Notes under the pieces: model-generated | Seen by the model: only the letters and a program-made list of their open reading frames with translations | Told to the model about the DNA's origin: nothing | Database searches by the model: none | NCBI GenBank assembly: GCA_002778195.1 | Contig: PCDI01000007.1 | Coordinates: 1,785,337-1,849,336, forward strand | DNA from: Raffaelea ambrosiae | Lineage: Eukaryota; Ascomycota; Sordariomycetes; Ophiostomatales; Ophiostomataceae | DNA length: 64,000 nucleotides | Direction: 5' to 3' | Translations under genes and position numbers: made by a program | Shown here: positions 11,010-20,588 of the stretch, one piece after another | Layout: each line of letters starts with the position of its first letter | Position numbering within the stretch: position 1 is the stretch's first letter

Positions 11010-12919
11010 ATGGCTGCTGAGAAACCCCCCGTCGTCAATGAGAAGCGCCTTACTTCAGACGACGTTGGCGCCAACGTCCTGAGCGTTGCCACCGATGGCA
11101 TCTCTATCAGCGGTCCCGAGGCCCGCCACGTGCTTCGCAAGATTGATCTGCACATCATGCCTCTGCTTTGCGTGACGTATCTGCTGCAGGTGTGCCTTGT
11201 CCTTCTGATTGTCTGGTGCTCTGTGCTTTATTGACACTTCGCAGTTCCTGGATAAGTCCTGCATCTCCTATGCCGCCCTGTGGGGCATGGAAGACGACGC
11301 CCATCTGGTCGGCAGCCAGTACTCGTGGCTGACAACCATCTTCTACCTGGGCTACCTGTTCAGCGAGTTCCCGAGCAACTATCTCTTTCAAAAGTTCAAC
11401 ATTACGCGCGTGTGCGGCATCTACATCATCCTGTGGGGCGGCGTGCTTCTCTGCATGACCGGCGCCAATACCTTTGCTGGCCTCGCCACCGTGCGTCTCT
11501 TCCTCGGCATCCTCGAGGCCGGCGTCAGCCCTTGCTTTGTGCTGCTGACGGCCATGTACTACACGCGCGAGGAGCAGCCGCTGCGGACCATGATCTGGTT
11601 CTCCATGAACGGACTGGCCAACATCATCGGTGGCCTCATCGGCCACGGCATCGGCTACATCCACGCCGCGGTGCCGGCATGGAAGTTCCCCTTTATCATC
11701 TTCGGCTCGGCCACGGTGGTGTGGGGCTGCATCTTCCTGTGGCTGGCACCGGCCAACCCGACGGTGGCGCCGTGGCTGTCGGACACGGAGAAGGCGATTG
11801 CGGTGATGCGTCTGGTCAAGAACGAGACGGGTGTGGACAACAAGAAGTGGAAGTGGCACCAGTGTCGCGAGGCCCTGCTGGATGTCAATTTCTGGCTCCT
11901 CAATCTGCTGTCGATTGCCAACTGCATTCCCAATGTGAGTCGCTACCGCACGCCCAGACTTGCACCCGACTGCGAATCATCGTTGCGAGAAATCGAGACT
12001 CACCAACACATAGGGCGGCGTATCTGCCTTTGGGCCGCTCATTGTCAAAGGCTTCGGTTACACAGAATTCCAGTCCACGCTGCTCAACATGCCCAGCGGT
12101 GCGTGTCAGATTATGGCTCTCTGGACTTCAGGGTATGATTTTAGCTGGAGACCCCGGACCCTTCTCGCGCCATTTATCCACTGCTGACATAGTTGACAGT
12201 CTGATCGCATCTAACATGCCCAACATGCGCCACATCCTCATGCAGGGTGGCCTCGCCGTGGCCATCCTGGGCGCCGCCCTGATCTATGCCCTTCCGGACA
12301 GCCAGCAAGTCGGCCGCCTCTGGTGAGTGGCTCTCGCGTAGATTGGCTGAATTTACATCATTGGCTCTGCATGATTTGGCACTGACGCTTACCCCGTGCA
12401 GCGGCTACTACATGCTGGTTGGCTACAGCGTGACATTCACCATGATGCTCAACCTCGTGCAGTCCAATGTCGCCGGCCGCACCAAGAAATCCATGTTTGC
12501 GTCGTCCGTCTTTGTGTGCTACTGTGTCGGCAACCTGATTGGCCCGCAGCTGTTCTTCGCCCGCGAAAAGCCACGCTATCAATCCGGTTTCTCTGCTATG
12601 ATCGTCTGCTTTGCCGTCCAGGTGCTGCTTGTAGCGGCCCTCTACCTGTATGCGTGGACGGAAAACCGCAAGGTGAGTCTGTCTCAAAAAGGACGACGAA
12701 AGAGGCTCTATCTCCAAGGGTAGCAGAGCTAACAGACGGCAGCGCGATCGGCTGGCCCAAGCCGCCCCGAGCGACGACCAAGATTCGACAGTGGCCCTGG
12801 GACTCTCTGACCGGACAGATGTGAGTGTCAATCCATGTGTACAAAATTCCAGTTTCATAAAAATAACACACTGACCAACCACACAGCGAGAAAATCCACA
12901 TTTCCGTTACGCGTTGTAG
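11010..12919 (+). CDS. MFS transporter 1, allantoate permease (Dal5/anion:cation symporter) type
   Basis: Twelve-helix plasma-membrane carrier, 497 residues, seven exons: 11010-11189, 11245-11934, 12014-12132, 12200-12322, 12402-12672, 12743-12820, 12887-12919. The N-terminal RKIDLHIMPLLCVTYLLQ-FLDK join, the GRxSxW-less YLFSEFPSNYLFQKF helix, WGGVLLCMTGA, and the very C-terminal RENPHFRYAL tail are hallmarks of the Dal5/Tna1 family, which imports allantoate, nicotinate, pantothenate and similar anions. All introns are GT-AG and preserve phase, including the last 11-codon exon. It is transcribed divergently from the M20 amidohydrolase, so it may import that enzyme's substrate or the cluster substrate. 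The actual ligand cannot be inferred. Confidence 0.88.
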
Positions 12920-13685
12920 ACCTTGTGCGGCCGAGCGATGCCATGTGAGTGAGATGAGTGTAAATGTCATCAAAGGTAGGGCTGTATTACGTAACTATGT
13001 AGTTAGTAGATGTTAAGGGAGTTGAATAATACTAGACCCTGTACTTGCCTGTTGTTTGCTGTGACGTTAGTGGCTTGAGCACGGCATTAGCGCAACTAGT
13101 TATTGCGTTGCACTTAAAACCGACACGTTTTATGGTTTTTTTTGGGGGGGGGGGGTGTGATTTAATTTAATTCGACAATTTTTAAGGTCACTTGCTCGCT
13201 CTCCTTTATGAAAGCCGATATTATATCATGTCTTTCTAACGCTCCTTGCCTTTGGCCATGGCCGAGGGGAGGAAAAAAACATCTGAGACAAATATACGCA
13301 CCATTTTAGAAGCTCGAGAAGGGACCACCAGAGTATAACAACCTTGCACTCTTTGGGCGAGTCTCGGGGGGTTTTCACCAGCCTTCAAGTAATGAGAAAC
13401 TGGGTTACTTAAGGTTACAAAGGATGAGCACGATATCTGCCAGCTCACATGGATGACCCAGAACGGGATGACCACATTCGAATGATTCGCCAAGCGTCCA
13501 GTGGCTGCCCAAACGAATTCGCTTACAGAGTCTCGGGGACAGAGCTCACATGGTTGCAGACGTATCGAGTCAAAGAGATTTGTAAAAACACGGTAGTGGA
13601 CAAGTAATGGAATAGAAGCTCTCTTTAGAAACCAGCTAAAGTTTTACTTTGCCTCCTTGTGGAAGAATTGGCTCTTGGTATGGAA
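12920..13685. other. Intergenic region
   Basis: AT-rich sequence with a G-run at about 13146-13156. Only short, non-credible frames were seen. Confidence 0.5.
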
Positions 13686-13856
13686 TCAGATGAAGAAGCG
13701 CTGATTCCAGCCCCCCCACGCTAGCACGGTCTGGTGGAGATATTGGACCACTTCCGCGCATAGAACTTTCCCAAACACATACGCCGAGATGTAGTACAGG
13801 ACTGCCTGGACGGCAAACCAAGCGATCCACTCGGTTGTGCTTGACGGAGGTGACAT
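13686..13856 (-). CDS. Putative 56-residue membrane protein
   Basis: A short frame starting MSPPSSTTEWIAWFAVQ contains one predicted membrane helix (about residues 12-32, WFAVQAVLYYISAYVFGKVL) and ends in an aromatic tail (GGWNQRFFI). Third codon positions are mostly G or C, as in neighbouring genes, and the ATG is preceded by an A-rich context and a pyrimidine-rich leader. A TATATATA stretch lies about 200 bp upstream. No family is recognised. It may be a genuine small protein or a chance frame; coding bias slightly favours the former. Confidence 0.4.
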   Translation of the reverse strand: MSPPSSTTEWIAWFAVQAVLYYISAYVFGKVLCAEVVQYLHQTVLAWGGWNQRFFI

Positions 13857-14368
13857 TTTTGCTGTTCTTTCTTTTGGTGCGGTTGAAGACGACGACGGTT
13901 GTGGCCGGGTAGCGGTTGTGGAAAGGCGCGTGCGAGCTGGATTAATGGCGAGTTTCTGGGTGTGTAAAGCAGACCAATATGATTTTTCAGTTTTTCTCTT
14001 TCTGGTGGTGAAAAGAAGGAGAAGAAAAAAGAACAATATGTGCATGAAGCCTCGTATATATACACAAGAATTGGAACGTGAACCTTAAATGTAGGCCGCG
14101 AGGTTGTTGGCGCCATTTTTATGCTACGGCCGAAAATCAAACCACAACAATTCTTTGCCTTCGACCTGTAGGCCGCCTCTGTCACTATGACATTATCAAA
14201 AAAAAGGTCACAGTACTCTGGCACACACTGAATGGGCGTAGTTTCGTTGTGCTTTGTATAAAATTTGAGGTGCTGACGTCGATGCATCGAGACATATTAG
14301 GATCCACAAGCGTTTGATCGTGTGACTTGACTTTCCATGAAACTCTCGAACAGTTTAGAAAATGCTTG
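13857..14368. other. Intergenic region
   Basis: Putative promoter of the small membrane protein (TATA-like sequence at about 14056-14062) and the 3' flank of the decayed transporter. No other gene was seen. Confidence 0.45.
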
Positions 14369-16386
14369 CTAGACTTCTGTGTGGCGGATGGCTTGTCTTG
14401 GGAACAATTCGGCCTCAATCGTTGCTCGCATTTTGGCGTCGTCTTCGGCTGAACGGTCATGGAACAGTTCGTCCATGGTTTCCAGTAGCAGGCCATTCGT
14501 TTCAGGGACGATGAACACAACGAAGAAAAATGATACGAATGTGCATCCACCAAAGAAGAGAAATGTGCCCCAAGCCGAGATCTGTAGAAGAGGCGGAGAA
14601 ATGAGACCAACCGTAAAATTGGCAAGCTGGCGATGGTCAGCTTTGGGTAGCAAACAGAAAAATTCAGAAGAAACATGGCAGCAGGAAATTTACTCACCCA
14701 TTCGTTCGCAATGCCAAACGCGACACCTCTGGCCCGGTGCCTGTATGCAAATATCTCGTTGCAGACAACTGCGGGAGTTCTGAAGTAGATTCAGCCAGCC
14801 ATTTCTCTGTAAGGATAGGGTGACGCATTCACTTACGGCCCGAATGTTGCGCCTTGGACAAACATGAAAATGACAAAGCAAGGCAACCCCAGCCTTTCTC
14901 TGTCAGTATGGTCTTAGAAATAGCCATTAAGGTTAGGAAAAGAACTGTACCTTAGCACCGGCCGCATGTTCAGACCAATTTCTCGAGAACTTGCCGACAA
15001 TTCCAGCCAACAACGCATGGCATGCCGTTATCACGACAGCTCCCACAAGCAGAAACTCTGAAAATTGGGATGCTGTCTTTGACTCACCTGTCCAATTCAA
15101 TTGTTCTGTTGGTCCATAATTCAAACTCTTGAAGAATGACAGGCCGTAGTAGAGGACAGCGTCAATGCCTCCAAGCTGTTGGAACCAAAATAGACCGCAA
15201 GACACAATAATGCGGCGAAGAAGCGCTCGCGTGGAGAAGAGGTCAGCCCAGCGAAGAGCCTCCCACTTCATTGAGCCAGAAGTCACATCTCCGTGCTTTT
15301 CTGAAAGGGCACTGCGGTCGAGCTGGGCTGTTTATATGCCAGAATGCCCAGTATGTTTTCAGCCAAGGTCTTGGTAACACTCACTGGCAATGATAATCTC
15401 CGCCCATTCTGCCATGACATCTTGAGTTGGCTCTTGGGGATTGCAACCCCTCAGACGACATAATATTTTAAGCCCTTCTTGCTGGCGATCCTGTACAGCC
15501 AGCCAACGAGGCGAGAATGGGAGGAAAAATGTGCCAGCGGCGAGAAACACAGCCGGGGCAAGCTGCAGTGCAAACGGGAGGCGGAAACACCATGTGGAGG
15601 ATACGTACCTAGTTCCGTACGTGATCCAGAAAGAGACGCTCTGTTGTTGAGTTAGTGAACAACCAGGATGGCAATTGTCAAGTCGGGTAAAGACGTGCAG
15701 TTCCAACAAGAATACTCCATCCTGCCATGGCAAGAAGGGCGCCTCGCCATCGACTGGGTGCCAGTTCGGAAACATACAGAGGGGCAATCATGGAGAAGAC
15801 GCCAATTCCCCAGCCTGAAATCAAACGGCCAACCTGCAGAAGTCAGTATCGTTAATACATTTTCCTAGACGTATTTTGCGTGGACCCTGCGCTTACAACC
15901 AGCATGGCATAGTTCTGAGCAGCCGTCTGAAGAACAAGGCCAACAATAAATCCGATGGAGCCGAAAAATATTGTTCGCTTGCGGGAATATTTGTCCGCAA
16001 GATACCCACAAGACAAGGAACCAAGTATGGCACCGAGTTCAACAATTGCTGTCATAAGACCTTTCAGGAAGCCAGCCCTGGTTGATTTCTCTACATTGAT
16101 ATCCGGAAACTGGTCCAGAAACTGTGGCATTTCAAGAATAACAGACATGACTCCCTGGTTATATCTGAACGCTCAGATGTCAACAGCTAGGTTCCGTAAC
16201 AACCAGCCCAGTGAGGGCAAATCACGGTATAACATGGACAAACGCCCACTATACCTACCCGTAGAGAAGATTCCCAAGAACGGCGAACGTCGCGAGGCTG
16301 ATCACGAGACCATTGAGTCTTGCATGCTCCGGCCTTGGTCAGCGAGCGGCCTGCTCGATCTGCACGTTTGACGGCTTTGCATTCAT
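14369..16386 (-). pseudogene. Decayed MFS sugar (hexose) transporter
   Basis: The pieces of a sugar-porter gene are all in order. They include a first exon with LNGLVISLATFAVLG spliced to YNQGVMSVILEMPQFLDQF, then GRLISGWGIGVFSMIAPLYVSEL, WITYGTRYVSSTWCFRLPF, FSPRWLAVQDRQ, WFQQLGGIDAVLYY, VQGATFGP and a PETNGLLLETMDELF C-terminus. Two lesions argue that it is broken. Codon 16 after the only good ATG (16386) is TGA (16341-16339). The coding material for about 35 residues expected after NWTG (helices 7-8, with the second RxGRR loop) is missing around 15090; only about 30 bp of intron-like sequence remains there. The intron downstream of SILVGT would need a GC donor at 15698. The remaining splice sites look intact, so decay seems recent. 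A sequencing error could explain the stop but not the missing helices. Confidence 0.65.
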
Positions 16387-16732
16387 GTTTGTATTGGTGT
16401 TTTGGAATCCCGTCAGAAATAAATTTAGCGATAAATTGCATCCAAGAATCAATCCCAAATACCCCGTGGGGTAAGATACTTTGCGGAAAGGGGGGGGCTA
16501 TATGAAGCACGTTCGTAAATTCTCCACAGACTGACTTTTCTTGCGTGATCTCTAGAGGACATCTACAAAGTAACTGGATAAACCCATATCCGAAATAAGC
16601 AAGGGTTCCTGGATTGGAACAAACGCTTCGGTCTGTGTACATAAGGCTCATAAACCCCGCGCTCTGTCACATCGGGTCGATCTTCTCCAAAGTCGATTCA
16701 GCTCCGGATATCAGCTTCCGGCAGGTTCGACC
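16387..16732. promoter_or_regulatory. Divergent promoter, transporter relic and cyclase gene
   Basis: About 350 bp between the starts of two divergent genes. No specific element is recognised beyond a short pyrimidine-rich stretch. Confidence 0.4.
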
Positions 16733-17923
16733 ATGGCCACCGTTCCGTTGTTTTCAAGTCTACCACTAGACCCAACAGACCCCCCGCATGCGGCATGGGG
16801 TGTCTGGGGTAAATCTGACCGACTCGGCACATTGAACCACCTGACCGCTGAAATTGTGATTGAGGCCGCAAAGGAGATCCGGACGGGTATCCGGATCGGG
16901 CTTGATCTTCCACTGAAGCAGAATTTTCTGCGCCCAAGCTTCCGACCTGGGCCGGTTCATGACGTGTATTCTATTGGGAATAATATGCATGTAAGTTCAA
17001 GCCAATTTCACCAAACTGTTACACATCTCGCTCACGATATTCTCTCAAGGACGACAAAATCCACTTCAATACCCAGACGAGTTCTCAGTGGGATGGATTT
17101 GGCCACTGCGGCTACGATACCGGACAATTTTACGGCGGCGTCACAGCCGAACAGGTACAGTCGGGAAATTCACACATAGGAATTGAAGGTAAGCCGACGT
17201 CATTTTGTTAGGAAAGACATTCCAAAGCTGAGCGATGTGTTGCAGCTTGGTGTTCACAGGGCATTGTCGGGCGTGGTGTTCTCCTTGACTTTTTGTCCTA
17301 CGCCGAAAGACATGGTTTAAAAGACTACACACCGACAGAACGGTCAGAAATCACTCTTGACCAGCTCAAGTCTGTGGCACTTGAGTGCAATATTGCATTC
17401 CGCCCTGGTGACGTTTTATTTCTGAGAACCGGTAAGACTGCCAACATGGAAACATTACGACTGTGTCTCGAAGATGTCTCTCATATTTGTTTTCACCATA
17501 GGCTTTGTTCATGGCTGCCAGAAGCTTTCTTTTGAGGCCCAGGAGGAAATATCAAAAGCCAATCCCGGACAATATCCCGGTGTAGAGAGCACACACGAGA
17601 TGCTGCAATGGCTATGGAACTCTCGGTTTTCTGCTGTTGGTGGTGATTGTCCGAGTTTTGAAGCCTGGCGTAAGTGAACCCCCGAAATTGATGAGTCAGA
17701 CATCCAACTAAAATCAAACAACTTGTGGCTAGCCCCCAAAAATCTCCGTCTTCACGAAGTTCTCCTCGCCGGTTTTGGGATGCCCATTGGTGAGCTGTTT
17801 AGCCTGGACAACCTTGCAAAGCATTGTGCTCGGACGCAACGGTGGACATTTTTCGTCACAAGCACGCCGTTGAACATTGAAGGCGGCGTTGCAAGCCCGC
17901 CCAACGGCATGGCCATCTTTTGA
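16733..17923 (+). CDS. Cyclase family hydrolase (PF04199-like)
   Basis: Predicted metal-dependent hydrolase related to putative cyclases and kynurenine formamidase. Five exons (16733-16990, 17050-17188, 17246-17431, 17502-17669, 17733-17923) give 313 residues. The N-terminus (WGVWGKSDRLGTLNHLT), SSQWDGFGHCGYDTGQFYGG in place of the bacterial HxGTHxD motif, AWCSQGIVGRGVLLDF, FRPGDVLFLRTGFVHG, and the C-terminal LHEVLLAGFGMPIGELF with RTQRWTFFVTSTPLN are all typical of the fungal branch. Every junction restores frame; AWCSQGIVGRG is formed exactly at a junction. Members open cyclic amides, lactones or formamides. Within this cluster a ring-opening or deformylation step is plausible, but the substrate is unknown. 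Confidence 0.82.
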
Positions 17924-18028
17924 TTCTCATCCAGCACGCAATGGGACGCAAGGTACAGGAGCTTGGATCGCATACTTTTTATTTTGAATTGGGGGTTGTG
18001 CAACTAGTTTGCGCCGGCAAGCAATTCA

Positions 18029-19135
18029 TTAAAGAATATCCGTAGGCTCCACGATAACCCAGTTCTTGTCCGCCGTGACAGCCACACGCTCGTTTCTCTG
18101 TGCTTCTGTGTGGTTCTGAATCATCTCCTGAATCTGCGTCAGGTAGGAATCCTTGCGGTTGATCCACAAATGAATGCCGCCCCGAGACACATCCACGCCA
18201 TGGAACAGCATGGGGCCGTCGCTAATGGGCGTATCTCCTCCAACAAGGATGGGCTTGTTCCACTCGTCAATGTAAGTGAGGATGGCAGCCCACTTGCCAG
18301 TCATCCACGTCGCTGGCGTCCAGAGGTAGGGCGTCATGACCATGTCCAGGTTGGCTGCTTCGTCGTAGGTGCCGTCTTGAATCTGTTTGCGAGCAGTCGT
18401 GAGGCTGTCGGTGCCAGTGACGGCGCCGGTCGAATTCCGCATGAGAACAGTCACGCCAATCACGTTCTCGGGCTTGACGTTGTATCCATACTTGGGATCC
18501 GAGGCGACCATGCGGACGATTTCTTCCGAGGAAGCGCTGACAACGTAGACTTCGATGCCGTTGTCCATGAGTCGGTTGTAGAGTTCGACTTGGCCAGCGA
18601 AAATCTTGGGCGGGCTGATCTCCTCTTCGACCACCTCATCGCCGTCATAGTAGGTGGTGGGAATTGTCTCATTCAGCGCCATGACTTCGTCGACGTAGCC
18701 CTTTAGTTCTCGGAGGGGGATCCCACTAAAGACCTGGGCGGCCCAGGGGTAGCACACGACAATGTCAATGTCGCACAGTCGGCTATAGTAGCTGTACATG
18801 CTCTCGTTGTGCGTGGCCGTGTCCTTGAAAGGAAGCAGCTTGAGGGTTGGGTCCATGGTTTCTCGCGTGAGGATTCCCTTGTTGTCGAGGTACGGTATCA
18901 ATGACTCCTCAATGTCGAACTGGTAGCTGGTGTTGTCCATGTCAAAGCACGCGTAACGGCCGCTGTGCGCATTGCGGGCAATCATCCGATCAAGGGCCTG
19001 GGCGTCCTTTTTAGGCCAATGCTTGAGCTCCGGGCCAGCGAGCTTCTTGTTGGTACCAAAGCCATGGCCATTCGAAGCGTCGAAAGAGGCGAATAGGCAA
19101 AATGCCACACTGAGCACCTTGTTGTTCGGCTTCAT
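18029..19135 (-). CDS. Secreted HAD-superfamily phosphatase, phosphorylcholine phosphatase-like
   Basis: Intronless gene of 368 residues. The N-terminus (MKPNNKVLSVAFCLFASFDA) looks like a signal peptide. The HAD motif I is ACFDMDNT, where the first Asp would be the nucleophile. Motif II is in YVVSASSEEIVRMVAS, and the metal-binding motif IV is VGGDTPISDGPML. The long cap region and the WTPATWMTGKWAAI stretch resemble bacterial phosphorylcholine phosphatase (PchP), which releases choline from phosphorylcholine outside the cytoplasm. A role in scavenging phosphate or choline is therefore likely. The lack of introns, unlike most neighbours, would fit a bacterial origin but does not prove it. 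It is convergent with the cyclase gene, 105 bp away. Confidence 0.78.
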   Translation of the reverse strand: MKPNNKVLSVAFCLFASFDASNGHGFGTNKKLAGPELKHWPKKDAQALDRMIARNAHSGRYACFDMDNTSYQFDIEESLIPYLDNKGILTRETMDPTLKLLPFKDTATHNESMYSYYSRLCDIDIVVCYPWAAQVFSGIPLRELKGYVDEVMALNETIPTTYYDGDEVVEEEISPPKIFAGQVELYNRLMDNGIEVYVVSASSEEIVRMVASDPKYGYNVKPENVIGVTVLMRNSTGAVTGTDSLTTARKQIQDGTYDEAANLDMVMTPYLWTPATWMTGKWAAILTYIDEWNKPILVGGDTPISDGPMLFHGVDVSRGGIHLWINRKDSYLTQIQEMIQNHTEAQRNERVAVTADKNWVIVEPTDIL

Positions 19136-20588
19136 TCTGTTCGAACCACTGACTGGCCTTTGTAGGGGAATGGGAGAGAATTGGCCTGGGAGGAAGGAAA
19201 CCGGCGTAGGAAGACGTTTCTTTCACTGGAATGGCAGACAAAGGAGCGAATAGAATTCGACTAGATTACGCAAATCAAAACATCAAAGCGATTTTTTTTT
19301 TTCACGTGTAAAGCTCTCAAGCCCCATTCATCATGCCTGTAAAGCGCGCATTGCCAAGCGTTCGCACAGTGATATCACGACTTACACTCTTGGCCCCCCA
19401 CATGAAATTTCCTTCCACTCGTTCTTCAGGCTCAAGTCCTTATCGGCCGCATATTTATTCCTATTGCGGACATTGGTGTAATCGTCGAGGAGATAAGGCC
19501 TAATTAAGATACTATGTGAGAGCAAAGTAATAGATCGAGAAACACGAACAAACACTTTAGTCCTGTTGGTGGATTACGCGATGGGTACATGGACCTGGCC
19601 AGGGGCATCAGTGTAGATATATGTTGGCTGTTGGATGATTCGAAGGTGTCATGACGATAAAAACAAGAGGAATGAATTAAGCAGGCGTTGTCTAGTCAAG
19701 AGCTGCTTGTGCTGTGGTTGTTGTCGTACTCGTCTAAAATAGCTGAGTTTTGCGACGTATCGGGTCATCTACCCACCAGAGTGAACACCGACGCTCATAG
19801 TTGAGAAACACGTAGTGTAGACAAGCTTTCCTCCTGATGCTGTCACTGTACAGACAAGGAGAAGAAAACGGAAATGTGCTTTGTTGTCCATTTCCATCCT
19901 ATAAGAGGCTGTAAGCACGGTGTCTGCTAAGATGTGCGCCGTGAAACGACTGGGCACGAAAAATGCAAATCACACGATTTCTCCATCAGTCTGGGAAAGG
20001 AGCACGGTTAATTTGTGGGCTAGGCTTAACCAAGGCATTGTCAGAGCTTAGCAACCAACTAGTTAGTCATTAGACAGAGCCGCACAAGCTGACAGCCTCC
20101 ATTAAGCCGCAGTCCCATGGTGTGGTTGGCTACTATTCTCGTCCAAATGGGTTCAGTGCTGCTAGTCGTCGCCAGGCCCTCCAGCCGAGCCGATGCCTGT
20201 TCCAGACCTTCGGGACGCCGGATGCACGACGCGGAAGGCGTGGCCGGGAATTCGGTGTGCCTCTGCATGGGTGGCGTCCCCATGGGGAAGCTGAAACTGG
20301 CTGCTTCCTTAGCAAACGCGTGGTCTCCTGGTAAAGCTGGGGTCTTGGCACTAGCGTCTGCACTGTACTGGGTATTGCGTAGGTGAGGCAAATGTGGTCC
20401 GAAAATCCGACCGTAGTTAGTTAGCGGACAGAGCCCCCCCCCCCCACAAGTGGATGATCATTATTCCATTTCACCCACTCGCCTCCTCTCTCCCTTGTTT
20501 TCCTTGTCGCATGTGCTGTCCTTTGAGCCTCCGGAGGAGAGCGCGAGGCTTTATTTGTGTATTGCACGCCCGTGTAGCCTGACACAGG
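19136..20588. other. Intergenic region, 1.45 kb
   Basis: Separates the HAD phosphatase and regulator 2, which are divergent, so both promoters lie here. It contains TAGTTAGCGG at 20418-20427, a C-run at about 20433-20446, and a T-run near 19292. No credible coding frame was seen. Confidence 0.5.

Noticed and set aside
11280..12326. 348-codon alternative plus frame
   Set aside because: Overlaps MFS carrier 1 exons in another frame; Arg/Pro/His-rich with no membrane helices.
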